A stretch of DNA of 13,417 nucleotides from Nitrosopumilaceae archaeon. Its GTDB lineage: Archaea > Thermoproteota > Nitrososphaeria > Nitrososphaerales > Nitrosopumilaceae. Both the position numbers and the translations under genes were made by a program. Positions 1-5,331 of the stretch are shown one piece after another. Every line of letters starts with the position of its first letter. Within the stretch, counting starts at the first letter, position 1. The DNA lies in assembly GCA_007571225.1 (NCBI GenBank), contig RKRU01000110.1, forward strand, positions 1-13,417. Direction: 5' to 3'. The notes under the pieces were generated by a model, which did not search any database, was not told the DNA's origin, and was given only the letters and a program-made list of their open reading frames with translations.

Positions 1-265
1 ACCGCCCTTGTACATGGCAATGTTACTGCAGCTCGCAGGTCCATAAGGAGTTGTGACGTTACGTGACAGATAAGGTTTGATATAACAACTGTTTACGTCT
101 CGCCTAAAGCCTTCATCAGCATGTCGTGTACATTGAGCTCCGCTTTCTCCATGTCATGGTACATGAGTTAATTGTTGGTGTCCAGTGTAAACAATTTGCC
201 AAATTTGTGCTTAGAATCGGTCATTCAGACACGGGAGACGTAAACAGCTACGACCCATGTATGAA

Positions 266-276
266 CTATTTATTTG
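266..276 (+). promoter_or_regulatory. TATA box of the archaeosortase gene
   Basis: An A/T-rich element, CTATTTATTTG, is centred about 26 nt before the ATG at 296. That is the usual distance from an archaeal TATA box to the transcription start, so the mRNA would begin at or next to that ATG (leaderless). It argues against the in-frame ATG at 257, which lies upstream of the box. Inferred from spacing and composition only. Confidence 0.5.
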
Positions 277-295
277 CCCCATTGGGAGTCAGGGA

Positions 296-1438
296 ATGTT
301 GCAAAACCAGAGCCTGATTGCCGGTATCGGTATAATTTCAAGCCCCATACTGTTTGTAGTTGTGACATATCCAGAATCCATCGCGTGGAGCTGGAACGAG
401 GGACGCGGCGGATATCTCTTCGGACTCATCTTTGTGGTGGCCGAGTTGATTGGATTGAAGATGACAATTACAAGAAGGAGGCTATATGCAGTAATCTCGA
501 TGGCGGCAGCCACCATTGCATACTTGGCTCTGCTAGAGTACGGGCTGCGGGACTACATAACGGGCTCGGCCGAGCAGTACAGTGTACAGCTCATCTACTC
601 GTGGACATGGATGTGGGACTTTGTGGTGATGTCGATATTCATGGTGGTAGCCCTGTACGTCTTCTTTGGAAGACGGTGGATAAGGATAGCCCCCGCGGGA
701 CCAATATTCCTCTCCGGCACTGCAATAATACTGTCACTTGACGCGTTCTTTCCATATGATACCCTTGGGCCGTTGCAGTACGTCGTGCCGCATCTTGTAC
801 AGGCAAACGTCTGGCTGATTACGGCGCTGGACCTAGGTACCGCGATTGCTCGCGACAACCTGATGCTGCTAAGGGGCGATCACGGCTCCATGGCGCTCCG
901 TGTGTTCTGGCCCTCAGCAGGAGTGCACAGCGTCATAATCTTCTCGCTTGTAATAGGAGCATTCATGCTCAAGCTCAACATCCCACGCCGGCGCAAGCTG
1001 ATCTACTTTGGACTGGGAATTGTGGGGACGATAATTGTAAACATGATCAGGATATTCTCACTATCATGGTATGCCCTGAAGGTTACCGCGGATCCGGTGG
1101 CGTGGGAGGAGTACCACAAGATTGCCGGCGAGATAATGTTTCTGCCGTGGCTGTTTGCATTTATCCTAGTGGTCATACTGATAGAGTCAAGGCGGTTGAA
1201 GGCAGAAGAACGGCGCAAGGGGACTGCTTGGAGTACGACGGGTACGACAGATGGTGGTACGACGGGTACGACAGATGGTGGTAATACGACTGCGGGCACA
1301 GATGGTACGACGGGTACGACAGATGGTGGTAATACGACTGCTATGACTACTGATGCTACTACAACTACAACTACGGCAGCTGCCACAGACGGGGCCGATA
1401 GGGACTCTGAAAAGTCCCGACAACGTACCGGGGAATAA
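296..1438 (+). CDS. Archaeosortase/exosortase-family membrane protein (thaumarchaeal type, Ser in place of Cys)
   Basis: A predicted polytopic membrane protein of 380 aa from the ATG at 296, or 393 aa from the ATG at 257. About eight hydrophobic segments are followed by a hydrophilic tail. Archaeosortases are membrane transpeptidase-like enzymes thought to cut C-terminal sorting signals of surface proteins with a Cys-Arg-His triad. Here, counting from 296, the Arg is in NMIRIF (R252) and the His in EEYHKIAGE (H274). The motif that normally carries Cys before a Gly reads WPSAGVHS, so Ser207 (codon 914-916) takes the Cys position. After the last membrane segment (about residues 280-298) comes a short basic stretch (SRRLKAEERRK), which suggests a cytoplasmic side, then about 65 residues rich in Thr, Gly and Asp with 8-residue repeats (TTGTTDGG). 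The TATA box at 266-276 supports the 296 start. The gene converges on dinB and no substrate with a sorting tail is visible nearby. Family assignment rests on motif order and topology. Confidence 0.78.
   Translation: MLQNQSLIAGIGIISSPILFVVVTYPESIAWSWNEGRGGYLFGLIFVVAELIGLKMTITRRRLYAVISMAAATIAYLALLEYGLRDYITGSAEQYSVQLIYSWTWMWDFVVMSIFMVVALYVFFGRRWIRIAPAGPIFLSGTAIILSLDAFFPYDTLGPLQYVVPHLVQANVWLITALDLGTAIARDNLMLLRGDHGSMALRVFWPSAGVHSVIIFSLVIGAFMLKLNIPRRRKLIYFGLGIVGTIIVNMIRIFSLSWYALKVTADPVAWEEYHKIAGEIMFLPWLFAFILVVILIESRRLKAEERRKGTAWSTTGTTDGGTTGTTDGGNTTAGTDGTTGTTDGGNTTAMTTDATTTTTTAAATDGADRDSEKSRQRTGE
1233..1340 (+). repeat. In-frame minisatellite in the archaeosortase tail
   Basis: The core GTACGACGGGTACGACAGAT starts at 1233, 1257 and 1305. 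The copies at 1257-1292 and 1305-1340 are identical over 36 bp. Offsets of 24 and 48 bp are multiples of three, so the array encodes an 8-residue unit, TTGTTDGG, without breaking the frame. A pattern like this is expected from replication slippage within a tolerant hydrophilic tail. Confidence 0.9.
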
Positions 1439-1479
1439 TCCTACAACGGCAGCCGCCACAGACGGGGCCGATAGGGACT
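1373..1479 (+). repeat. 34-bp direct repeat spanning the archaeosortase stop codon
   Basis: Positions 1373-1406 and 1446-1479 match at 33 of 34 bases. The first copy is coding and the second lies 7 bp beyond the stop at 1436-1438. The offset of 73 bp is not a multiple of three, so the second copy would encode the same peptide TTAAATDGADRD in the next frame. Confidence 0.9.
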
Positions 1480-1519
1480 GCCTACAGAGACTGATAATAC
1501 AACCATACTCACAGACATT

Positions 1520-1563
1520 CAACCGGGCAAATCCAACTAGGCAAGTCCAACCGGACAAATCCA
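1520..1563 (+). repeat. Short direct repeat between convergent genes
   Basis: CAACCGGGCAAATCCA (1520-1535) recurs as CAACCGGACAAATCCA (1548-1563), with one mismatch and a partial third copy between them. It lies in the 164-bp spacer where the archaeosortase and dinB genes converge. No clear T-tract terminator for either gene was seen here. Confidence 0.6.
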
Positions 1564-1602
1564 GACAGCCACTCCACCAGTGCCAGGCCGTGTATCACAG
1601 GC

Positions 1603-2703
1603 CTAGAAGAATCTTGTGAGGTCGCTCTGTCCTTTGATCTCGGCAAGTTCTGTCACCCTGACTCCCACCCGCCTGATGGTCGTCTCCTGACTCTTCAGCG
1701 CGTCTCTCAACAGGGACTCTACGGTCTTCTTAAGCTCTATCACGCTTGAAGTGGGGTTTCTGAGTACCCTCGATTTTGACCGTACCGAAAGATCGGATTG
1801 GACAAAATGGATTCCAACCGATTTGAAGGTGCGGTTGTTGTCAAGCACGATCCCGTGTATCTCAGAACATATTGCATCTAGGTTTTTCTTGAGAAACTCA
1901 AAGTCCTTTGAGTTCTCGCTCAGAGTAACTATCTTGCTGTACTGTATCTGCGGCTCCCGCTCCCGTACGGGTTCGTAGTCTATGCCGCGGGCGGCATTGT
2001 AGATGTAGGTACCGGTCTTTCTGCCAAACTCCTGCGCAAGTGCAAAGAGATCAAGTTGTTTTAGGTCCGAGATGGTTCCAATTTTCATGTCAGACAACCG
2101 TTTTTCCGTCTTCTTTCCTATGCCGGGTATGTCCCTGATTTTGAGCGGTCCAAGAAACGAGTCTGTCTGGTCCGGTGTTACAAGCGTAAGCCCGTCGGGT
2201 TTTTTAAAGTCCGACGAGATCTTTGAGACAAGCTTGTTTGGCGATATGCCAACAGAACAGCTGATCCGGGTCTTTATCCTGACGGCATTCTTGATCTGCT
2301 GAGCCAGCCGCGCCGCCCTGACAAAATCGCCCTCCACCCGCTCCGTCACGTCCAGATAAGCCTCGTCACGCCCCACATACTCAAAGATGTCTGCAAACTG
2401 TCTTATCACAGTCATGGCATTCTCCGATACTTGCGCGTAATAATCAAAATCCACTGGAATAAACTCTGCATCTTCTGCACGCTCAAGCTTCCTCTTGGCA
2501 AACGCTATTGGCATTCCAGACTTGGCCCCGTACTCCCTTGCAACATAGTTTGCAGTGGCCACCGCCCCGCTGTCCCCTCCACGGTTGGAGTAAACGCATA
2601 CACAGACGGGTCTTGTCTTCAGCGCGGGGTTGCGTATCTCCTCGCACTGGGCATAAAAGTAGTCAAAGTCTATGTGCATTATAGTCCTGACTGCACCATT
2701 CAT
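1603..2703 (-). CDS. dinB: DNA polymerase IV, Y-family translesion polymerase (Dpo4/DinB type)
   Basis: Low-fidelity lesion-bypass polymerase of 366 aa, a normal length for the family. The N-terminal palm has HIDFDYFYAQ, with metal ligand D12 and steric-gate Y17. The second metal motif is GRDEAYLD (D113, E114), then CSVGISPNKLVSKISSDFKKP (residues 149-169). A helix-hairpin-helix thumb is seen at about 187-203 (IPGIGKKTEKRL), and the little-finger domain at about 245-355. The last eight residues, QSDLTRFF, are a textbook PCNA-interacting (PIP) box, so it should be recruited by the sliding clamp. All catalytic residues are present. The residues before the DE pair are G-R where the family commonly has S plus an aliphatic residue. 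A TATA box about 28 nt upstream supports the ATG at 2703 over the internal Met9. It appears monocistronic. Confidence 0.96.
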   Translation of the reverse strand: MNGAVRTIMHIDFDYFYAQCEEIRNPALKTRPVCVCVYSNRGGDSGAVATANYVAREYGAKSGMPIAFAKRKLERAEDAEFIPVDFDYYAQVSENAMTVIRQFADIFEYVGRDEAYLDVTERVEGDFVRAARLAQQIKNAVRIKTRISCSVGISPNKLVSKISSDFKKPDGLTLVTPDQTDSFLGPLKIRDIPGIGKKTEKRLSDMKIGTISDLKQLDLFALAQEFGRKTGTYIYNAARGIDYEPVREREPQIQYSKIVTLSENSKDFEFLKKNLDAICSEIHGIVLDNNRTFKSVGIHFVQSDLSVRSKSRVLRNPTSSVIELKKTVESLLRDALKSQETTIRRVGVRVTELAEIKGQSDLTRFF

Positions 2704-2725
2704 CGTGCATTTACAGAGACCGCCC

Positions 2726-2740
2726 GTTATTATTTTTCGG
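2726..2740 (-). promoter_or_regulatory. TATA box of dinB
   Basis: Read on the minus strand, the A/T-rich run CCGAAAAATAATAAC is centred about 28 nt upstream of the dinB ATG, fitting a leaderless archaeal promoter. The purines before the A-run could act as the BRE. Confidence 0.55.
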
Positions 2741-3038
2741 TTCTAATGTAAACGTGGCAGGCTCATGGGGCACCGGCCAAGTCTGAGTGCAGATGATCAA
2801 CAAGTCACACGAGTAATTGTCGTTTCCCCGTGCTAAGATTATACAGGATGCAGATTCAGTAAATTGATCATAACAAATCCAAATACCGCTCATACGGGCG
2901 CGAGGAACCTAAACGATACACAGGTAGTATCGCTTCATCTGTCTGCCGCACGGACATGACGGCTACAGTCTTTATGAACATACCTAGGAGACGGCCGAAA
3001 CCCGTTGCGCATCTAAAGTCTTATTTGTAATCATTTTT
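2741..3038. other. Spacer without a recognisable gene
   Basis: Between the dinB promoter and the repeat-bearing frame at 3039 I see no supported gene or tRNA. A possible TATA-like CTTATTTG (3019-3026) lies 13 nt upstream of the GTG at 3039. A short plus-strand frame at 2974-3030 encodes only 18 basic residues and has no support. Confidence 0.5.
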
Positions 3039-3257
3039 GTGCCAGTCGCAGGTCATACAATTTGCCTGCCTGCGGTGTATACAACAGAACTTGCAGGCAG
3101 CGATGCTACCCCAAACGGCAGGCCGTACAACTCCACGTACGATGCTGTATATGCAGCAGAACTTGCAGGCAGCGATGCGCCTTCAAGCAGGCAGCATTCT
3201 GCGACAGTTATGCCCGTCGAACACGCAGCAACAGAACCTGCAGGCAGCGATTCCTAG
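3039..3257 (+). CDS. Possible small repeat protein or gene remnant
   Basis: A 72-codon frame with a GTG start contains three spaced copies of a peptide: VYTTELAGSDA, VYAAELAGSDA and EHAATEPAGSDS. The underlying 22-bp DNA repeat is spaced by 72 and 75 bp, both multiples of three, and changes next to it leave similar residues. That hints at coding selection, now or in the past. The composition is Ala/Ser/Thr/Asp-rich, as in repeat-containing secreted proteins, but no signal peptide or membrane segment is visible. The repeats are also open in the other two plus frames, so coding is not proven. Function unknown. Confidence 0.25.
   Translation: MPVAGHTICLPAVYTTELAGSDATPNGRPYNSTYDAVYAAELAGSDAPSSRQHSATVMPVEHAATEPAGSDS
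3085..3253 (+). repeat. Three spaced 22-bp repeats
   Basis: The sequence CAGAACTTGCAGGCAGCGAT followed by GC occurs at 3085-3106 and 3157-3178 (identical), and with two changes at 3232-3253. A fragment, GCAGGCAGC, lies between copies two and three (about 3187-3195). The intervening DNA is non-identical but about equal in length. The array lies downstream of the regulator's stop codon. Confidence 0.85.
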
Positions 3258-3322
3258 TAACCTCAGGAACACTCAGATCTTTTGTGAGACGCATGTGGCA
3301 TGTCCGATGTCGGCAGCCCCAG

Positions 3323-4240
3323 CTATCTGAGTGTGTTTGATGAGACTGTCTGCGACCACTGCAGTATGTCCCCCAGATCCGAGCTGAAGAGATCCGCTGA
3401 TGCAATGGTGTCTGATTCCTTTTCAGAGACATCCCGGCTGTACAGTATGAGTCGCATGTCTCTAGAGAGCTTTGTTCTTGTGGGGCTTATGGCGTCGGCA
3501 AAAAAGTTCAGCCCCTCTGCAGTCTGTGAAAAGACTGCAACCAACATAAGTCCCTGCCTCTTCTTCCAGATCCTGTCCATCAGACGCTGAAAGTCCAGAT
3601 CAAACATCACGTCTGCCACAGAAGATATGTCTCCCAAGTCAAATACCGACCAACCTTTGGCCCTGTAGGCAGCAGCAGTGATCTCTGCAGTCGACATGCT
3701 GCGCGCATCGGCCGCCATCACGACAACGCTACGGCGGGGGTCAGGCTGCTCTGGTGTGGTGCCAGCCCGCTCTAGGGTTTGAAGGGAACGCGATATGACA
3801 GAATGTAGCAGTCCCTGTTCTGCGGTTCCAATCTTGCCCTCGTCATACATCTCAGATATCAAATCAGACGCAGGTAATATCACCTCCAGTACAAGACGCG
3901 CAGCAGACGCCCCCGAACGCACGGAGTTGAGGATCAACGAGCATGCCTCGGATTCGGAACCCTCTGCCAGAATCCTAGAATACTCAGAGGACACCCTAAA
4001 GTAGTCATCTGGAAATGTAAATGATTCCTGGCCCTGTTCCAGCGACCACAGGGTCAGGTTGCCCATATCTCTCTGGTTAAGCGTCCCCTCCAATGCAAGG
4101 ATCTTGAGGTACTTAGTTGTCGTAATGCGGCTCATGCCCATGATTTGCGCAAGCCTTGCCCCAGAGATGCCCGTCTCGGAGTTCTCTAGGATTCGGATCA
4201 GCCTCTCCCGTATCTCATATTTTGAATAACTCCGCGCCAC
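3323..4240 (-). CDS. Winged-helix regulator with degenerate B12-binding-like C-terminal region
   Basis: 305 aa, GTG start. Residues about 8-68 form a winged helix-turn-helix (ISGARLAQIMGMSRITTTKYLKIL), expected to bind DNA. Residues about 85-158 resemble the helical cap of cobalamin-binding proteins, with LILNSVRSGASAARLVLEVI and ISEMYDEGKIGTAEQGLLHS. Residues about 170-290 look like the Rossmann-type B12 fold (SVVVMAADARSMSTAEITAAAYRAKGWSVFDLGDISS). The architecture parallels MerR-type B12 photoreceptor regulators (CarH/LitR), but with an archaeal-type wHTH. The contact residues are missing: the cap's W-x9-E-H reads Y132-x9-Q-G, and the DxHxxG cobalt-ligand motif reads DARSMS, with no His. 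It may bind another ligand or act only in protein contacts. It is probably autonomous, with a strong TATA box 25 nt upstream of the start and a divergent small gene. The wHTH is confident; the B12 homology is inferred from pattern. Confidence 0.75.
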   Translation of the reverse strand: MARSYSKYEIRERLIRILENSETGISGARLAQIMGMSRITTTKYLKILALEGTLNQRDMGNLTLWSLEQGQESFTFPDDYFRVSSEYSRILAEGSESEACSLILNSVRSGASAARLVLEVILPASDLISEMYDEGKIGTAEQGLLHSVISRSLQTLERAGTTPEQPDPRRSVVVMAADARSMSTAEITAAAYRAKGWSVFDLGDISSVADVMFDLDFQRLMDRIWKKRQGLMLVAVFSQTAEGLNFFADAISPTRTKLSRDMRLILYSRDVSEKESDTIASADLFSSDLGDILQWSQTVSSNTLR

Positions 4241-4260
4241 GTGACGATTGGGCCTGTGCG

Positions 4261-4271
4261 GTATATAGTTT
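4261..4271 (-). promoter_or_regulatory. TATA box (with BRE-like flank) of the regulator gene
   Basis: Minus-strand AAACTATATAC is centred about 25 nt upstream of the GTG at 4240. The A-rich CCAAA just before the TATA core fits a BRE. The spacing implies a leaderless transcript and supports the GTG start. Confidence 0.65.
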
Positions 4272-4302
4272 GGATGCCCGGCACAGGTAGAGTTGTCATT
4301 GG

Positions 4303-4433
4303 GTGGCGTAGTGCGGAGTGGTAGTGTGTGGTGGTATGGTGGCGTAGTGGTGTATAGGTGGTAGTGTGTGGTGGTATGGTGGTGATATGGTGGTGATATG
4401 GTGGCGTAGTGATGTATGGTGGAGACTAGGACA
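4303..4433 (+). repeat. G/T-rich mosaic minisatellite
   Basis: About 130 bp with only about five C residues on the plus strand. A 25-bp block is repeated exactly at 4318-4342 and 4358-4382. It is followed by two copies of the 11-bp unit GGTGGTGATAT and recurring GGTGGCGTAGTG blocks. It lies in the spacer between the divergent regulator and the small hypothetical gene, upstream of both promoters. Confidence 0.85.
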
Positions 4434-4477
4434 CATCTGAATTATGCGCGGACGGCCGTATCTGTAGAATTGCAGGG

Positions 4478-4538
4478 GCAGGGCCACAATGCAGGGCCAC
4501 AATGCAGGGCCACAATGCAGGGCCACAATGCAGGGCCG
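4478..4538 (+). repeat. 13-bp tandem repeat (four full units)
   Basis: GCAGGGCCACAAT is repeated perfectly at 4478-4490, 4491-4503, 4504-4516 and 4517-4529, with a partial fifth unit at 4530-4538. The unit length is not a multiple of three, so the array is noncoding. It sits about 70-100 nt upstream of the next promoter. Confidence 0.95.
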
Positions 4539-4604
4539 CAACATAAGATCACAATCGAGTCACGTGAACGAAGATTGGCCGTACACAGGAACATAGAATA
4601 GTAT

Positions 4605-4617
4605 GAAATTAAATACG
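4605..4617 (+). promoter_or_regulatory. Candidate TATA box of the small hypothetical gene
   Basis: GAAATTAAATACG is centred about 30 nt before the ATG at 4642. It overlaps the alternative upstream ATG at 4603, so it favours 4642 if transcription is leaderless. A second A/T element, CTTATAATAA at 4625-4634, is too close to 4642 to serve it. Confidence 0.4.
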
Positions 4618-4641
4618 CAATTGCCTTATAATAAGTGGCAT

Positions 4642-4983
4642 ATGATAAAACAGATCAGTCTTGATGCGTGGCAGACCCAGCACTTGCTTGACTTACTGCA
4701 GATGGGATCCGAGATTGCCGCAAAGACTGACAGGGCCATAATCCTATACAGGCAGACGCTAGAGGAGGATAATGGATGTTATGAGGAGATCGTATGTACG
4801 CTTACTGCAGGGTATGTAGTGGAGCAGATTGTAACGTCTGGAGGCATGCTCGTACCGAGTTTCAGACAGCAGATGATATATCCCATAGCGGACTATCCGC
4901 ACACATTACTTGCAAAGAGCAAGGACAGATTTCTAGAGGTGACGTGCAGACTAGAAGAGCAGCTTGGCCACAGAACCGAATAA
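4642..4983 (+). CDS. Hypothetical small cytosolic protein
   Basis: 113 aa from the ATG at 4642, or 126 aa if the in-frame ATG at 4603 is used. I do not recognise the family. It has no signal peptide or membrane segment and is mostly helical in character. An N-terminal helix (LDAWQTQHLLDLLQMGSEIA) precedes a central part with two Cys (CYEEIVC) and a charged C-terminal helix (FLEVTCRLEEQLG). Codon use looks like that of real genes, and the frame stays open although flanked by repeats. It is divergent from the regulator across a 400-bp repeat-filled spacer, so it is a candidate target of that regulator, which is speculation from position only. Both starts are plausible; the TATA-like element at 4605-4617 favours the shorter form. 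Confidence 0.6.
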   Translation: MIKQISLDAWQTQHLLDLLQMGSEIAAKTDRAIILYRQTLEEDNGCYEEIVCTLTAGYVVEQIVTSGGMLVPSFRQQMIYPIADYPHTLLAKSKDRFLEVTCRLEEQLGHRTE

Positions 4984-5058
4984 TGATGATGATGTTAACA
5001 GCAGAACATGCAAACGACGTATGTGTTTTAACCACATGTTAGACGGTAGGATGTGGAT

Positions 5059-5089
5059 GCCGGCACCAAAAACGAACAAAAACGGCCGG
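5059..5089 (-). terminator. Possible terminator of the complex I operon
   Basis: On the minus strand, two T5 runs (opposite the A runs at 5068-5072 and 5078-5082) lie about 250-260 nt beyond the nuoN stop, between short GC-rich inverted arms (CCGGC at 5060-5064 and GCCGG at 5085-5089). Archaeal termination commonly uses T-tracts. The distance from the stop codon makes this a modest call. Confidence 0.3.
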
Positions 5090-5196
5090 TTTCAGTAGAC
5101 AAGTCGACACCCCGTCTCTGTGTGTACAATCTCTTCAACCTTCTTCATCCATCACGGCCTTTCTGGCAATCCATACATGATATGTCCAGACAGGGC

Positions 5197-5316
5197 GTCA
5201 TTTGATGTGTGGTGTGAGGAGCGGGTGGCTGTGGCAGTTTGCATGTGGTTACATTTGGAAGGGGATCATGGTAGTGTCATTTGATGTGTGGTGTGAGGAG
5301 CGGGTGGCTGTGGCAG
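5197..5316 (+). repeat. 41-bp perfect direct repeat beside the nuoN 3' end
   Basis: A G/T-rich 41-bp block beginning GTCATTTGATGTGTGG occurs at 5197-5237 and again, without mismatch, at 5276-5316, an offset of 79 bp. The second copy ends 15 bp before the nuoN stop codon, so both copies are within the expected 3' untranslated region of the operon transcript. No flanking inverted repeats or transposase were seen. Confidence 0.95.
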
Positions 5317-5331
5317 CAACCACAGTGATAT

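Larger units (their letters stand above)
4984..5331. other. Spacer between hypothetical gene and nuoN, no gene seen
   Basis: This 348-bp stretch holds a 41-bp direct repeat and a possible minus-strand terminator, both listed separately. I found no tRNA or supported ORF. A run of four ATG codons follows directly after the stop at 4981-4983, but opens only a 19-codon frame. Confidence 0.5.

Noticed and set aside
1..295. tRNA, C/D-box RNA or gene end at the left edge
   Set aside because: No cloverleaf or T-loop pattern; a C-box-like GCTGATGAA on the minus strand near 112-120 lacks a matching D box. Apart from the tiny frame at 93-164 and the TATA box, nothing is supported.
1003..1386. Val/Pro-rich minus-strand frame within the archaeosortase gene
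   Set aside because: Antisense shadow of the repeat-bearing coding sequence, with no independent start context.
1187..1558. Minus-strand frame rich in Arg/Ser/Thr opposite the archaeosortase tail
   Set aside because: It is the complement of the minisatellite and downstream spacer; low-complexity repeats leave several frames open.
2711..2893. 60-codon minus-strand frame upstream of dinB
   Set aside because: It overlaps the dinB TATA region, shows no domain or codon pattern, and would be read through the promoter.
3085..3253. Possible CRISPR with 22-bp repeats and about 50-bp spacers
   Set aside because: Only three copies, the last diverged, intervening segments related to each other at the protein level, and no leader or cas genes.
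4478..4538. Possible CRISPR array
   Set aside because: Units are 13 bp, directly adjacent with no spacers, and no cas gene is present.
4296..4544. His/Pro/Thr-rich minus-strand frame in the divergent spacer
   Set aside because: Entirely a translation of the G/T-rich tract and 13-bp array; the 13-bp unit changes frame every copy, so it is not protein-like.
5004..5039. Hairpin AACATG/CATGTT after the small hypothetical gene
   Set aside because: Only six base pairs with a 24-nt loop and no following T-tract; too weak to call a terminator.
5166..5331. Insertion sequence or miniature transposon bounded by the 41-bp repeats
   Set aside because: The copies are direct, not inverted, only 38 bp apart, with no terminal inverted repeats or target duplication seen.
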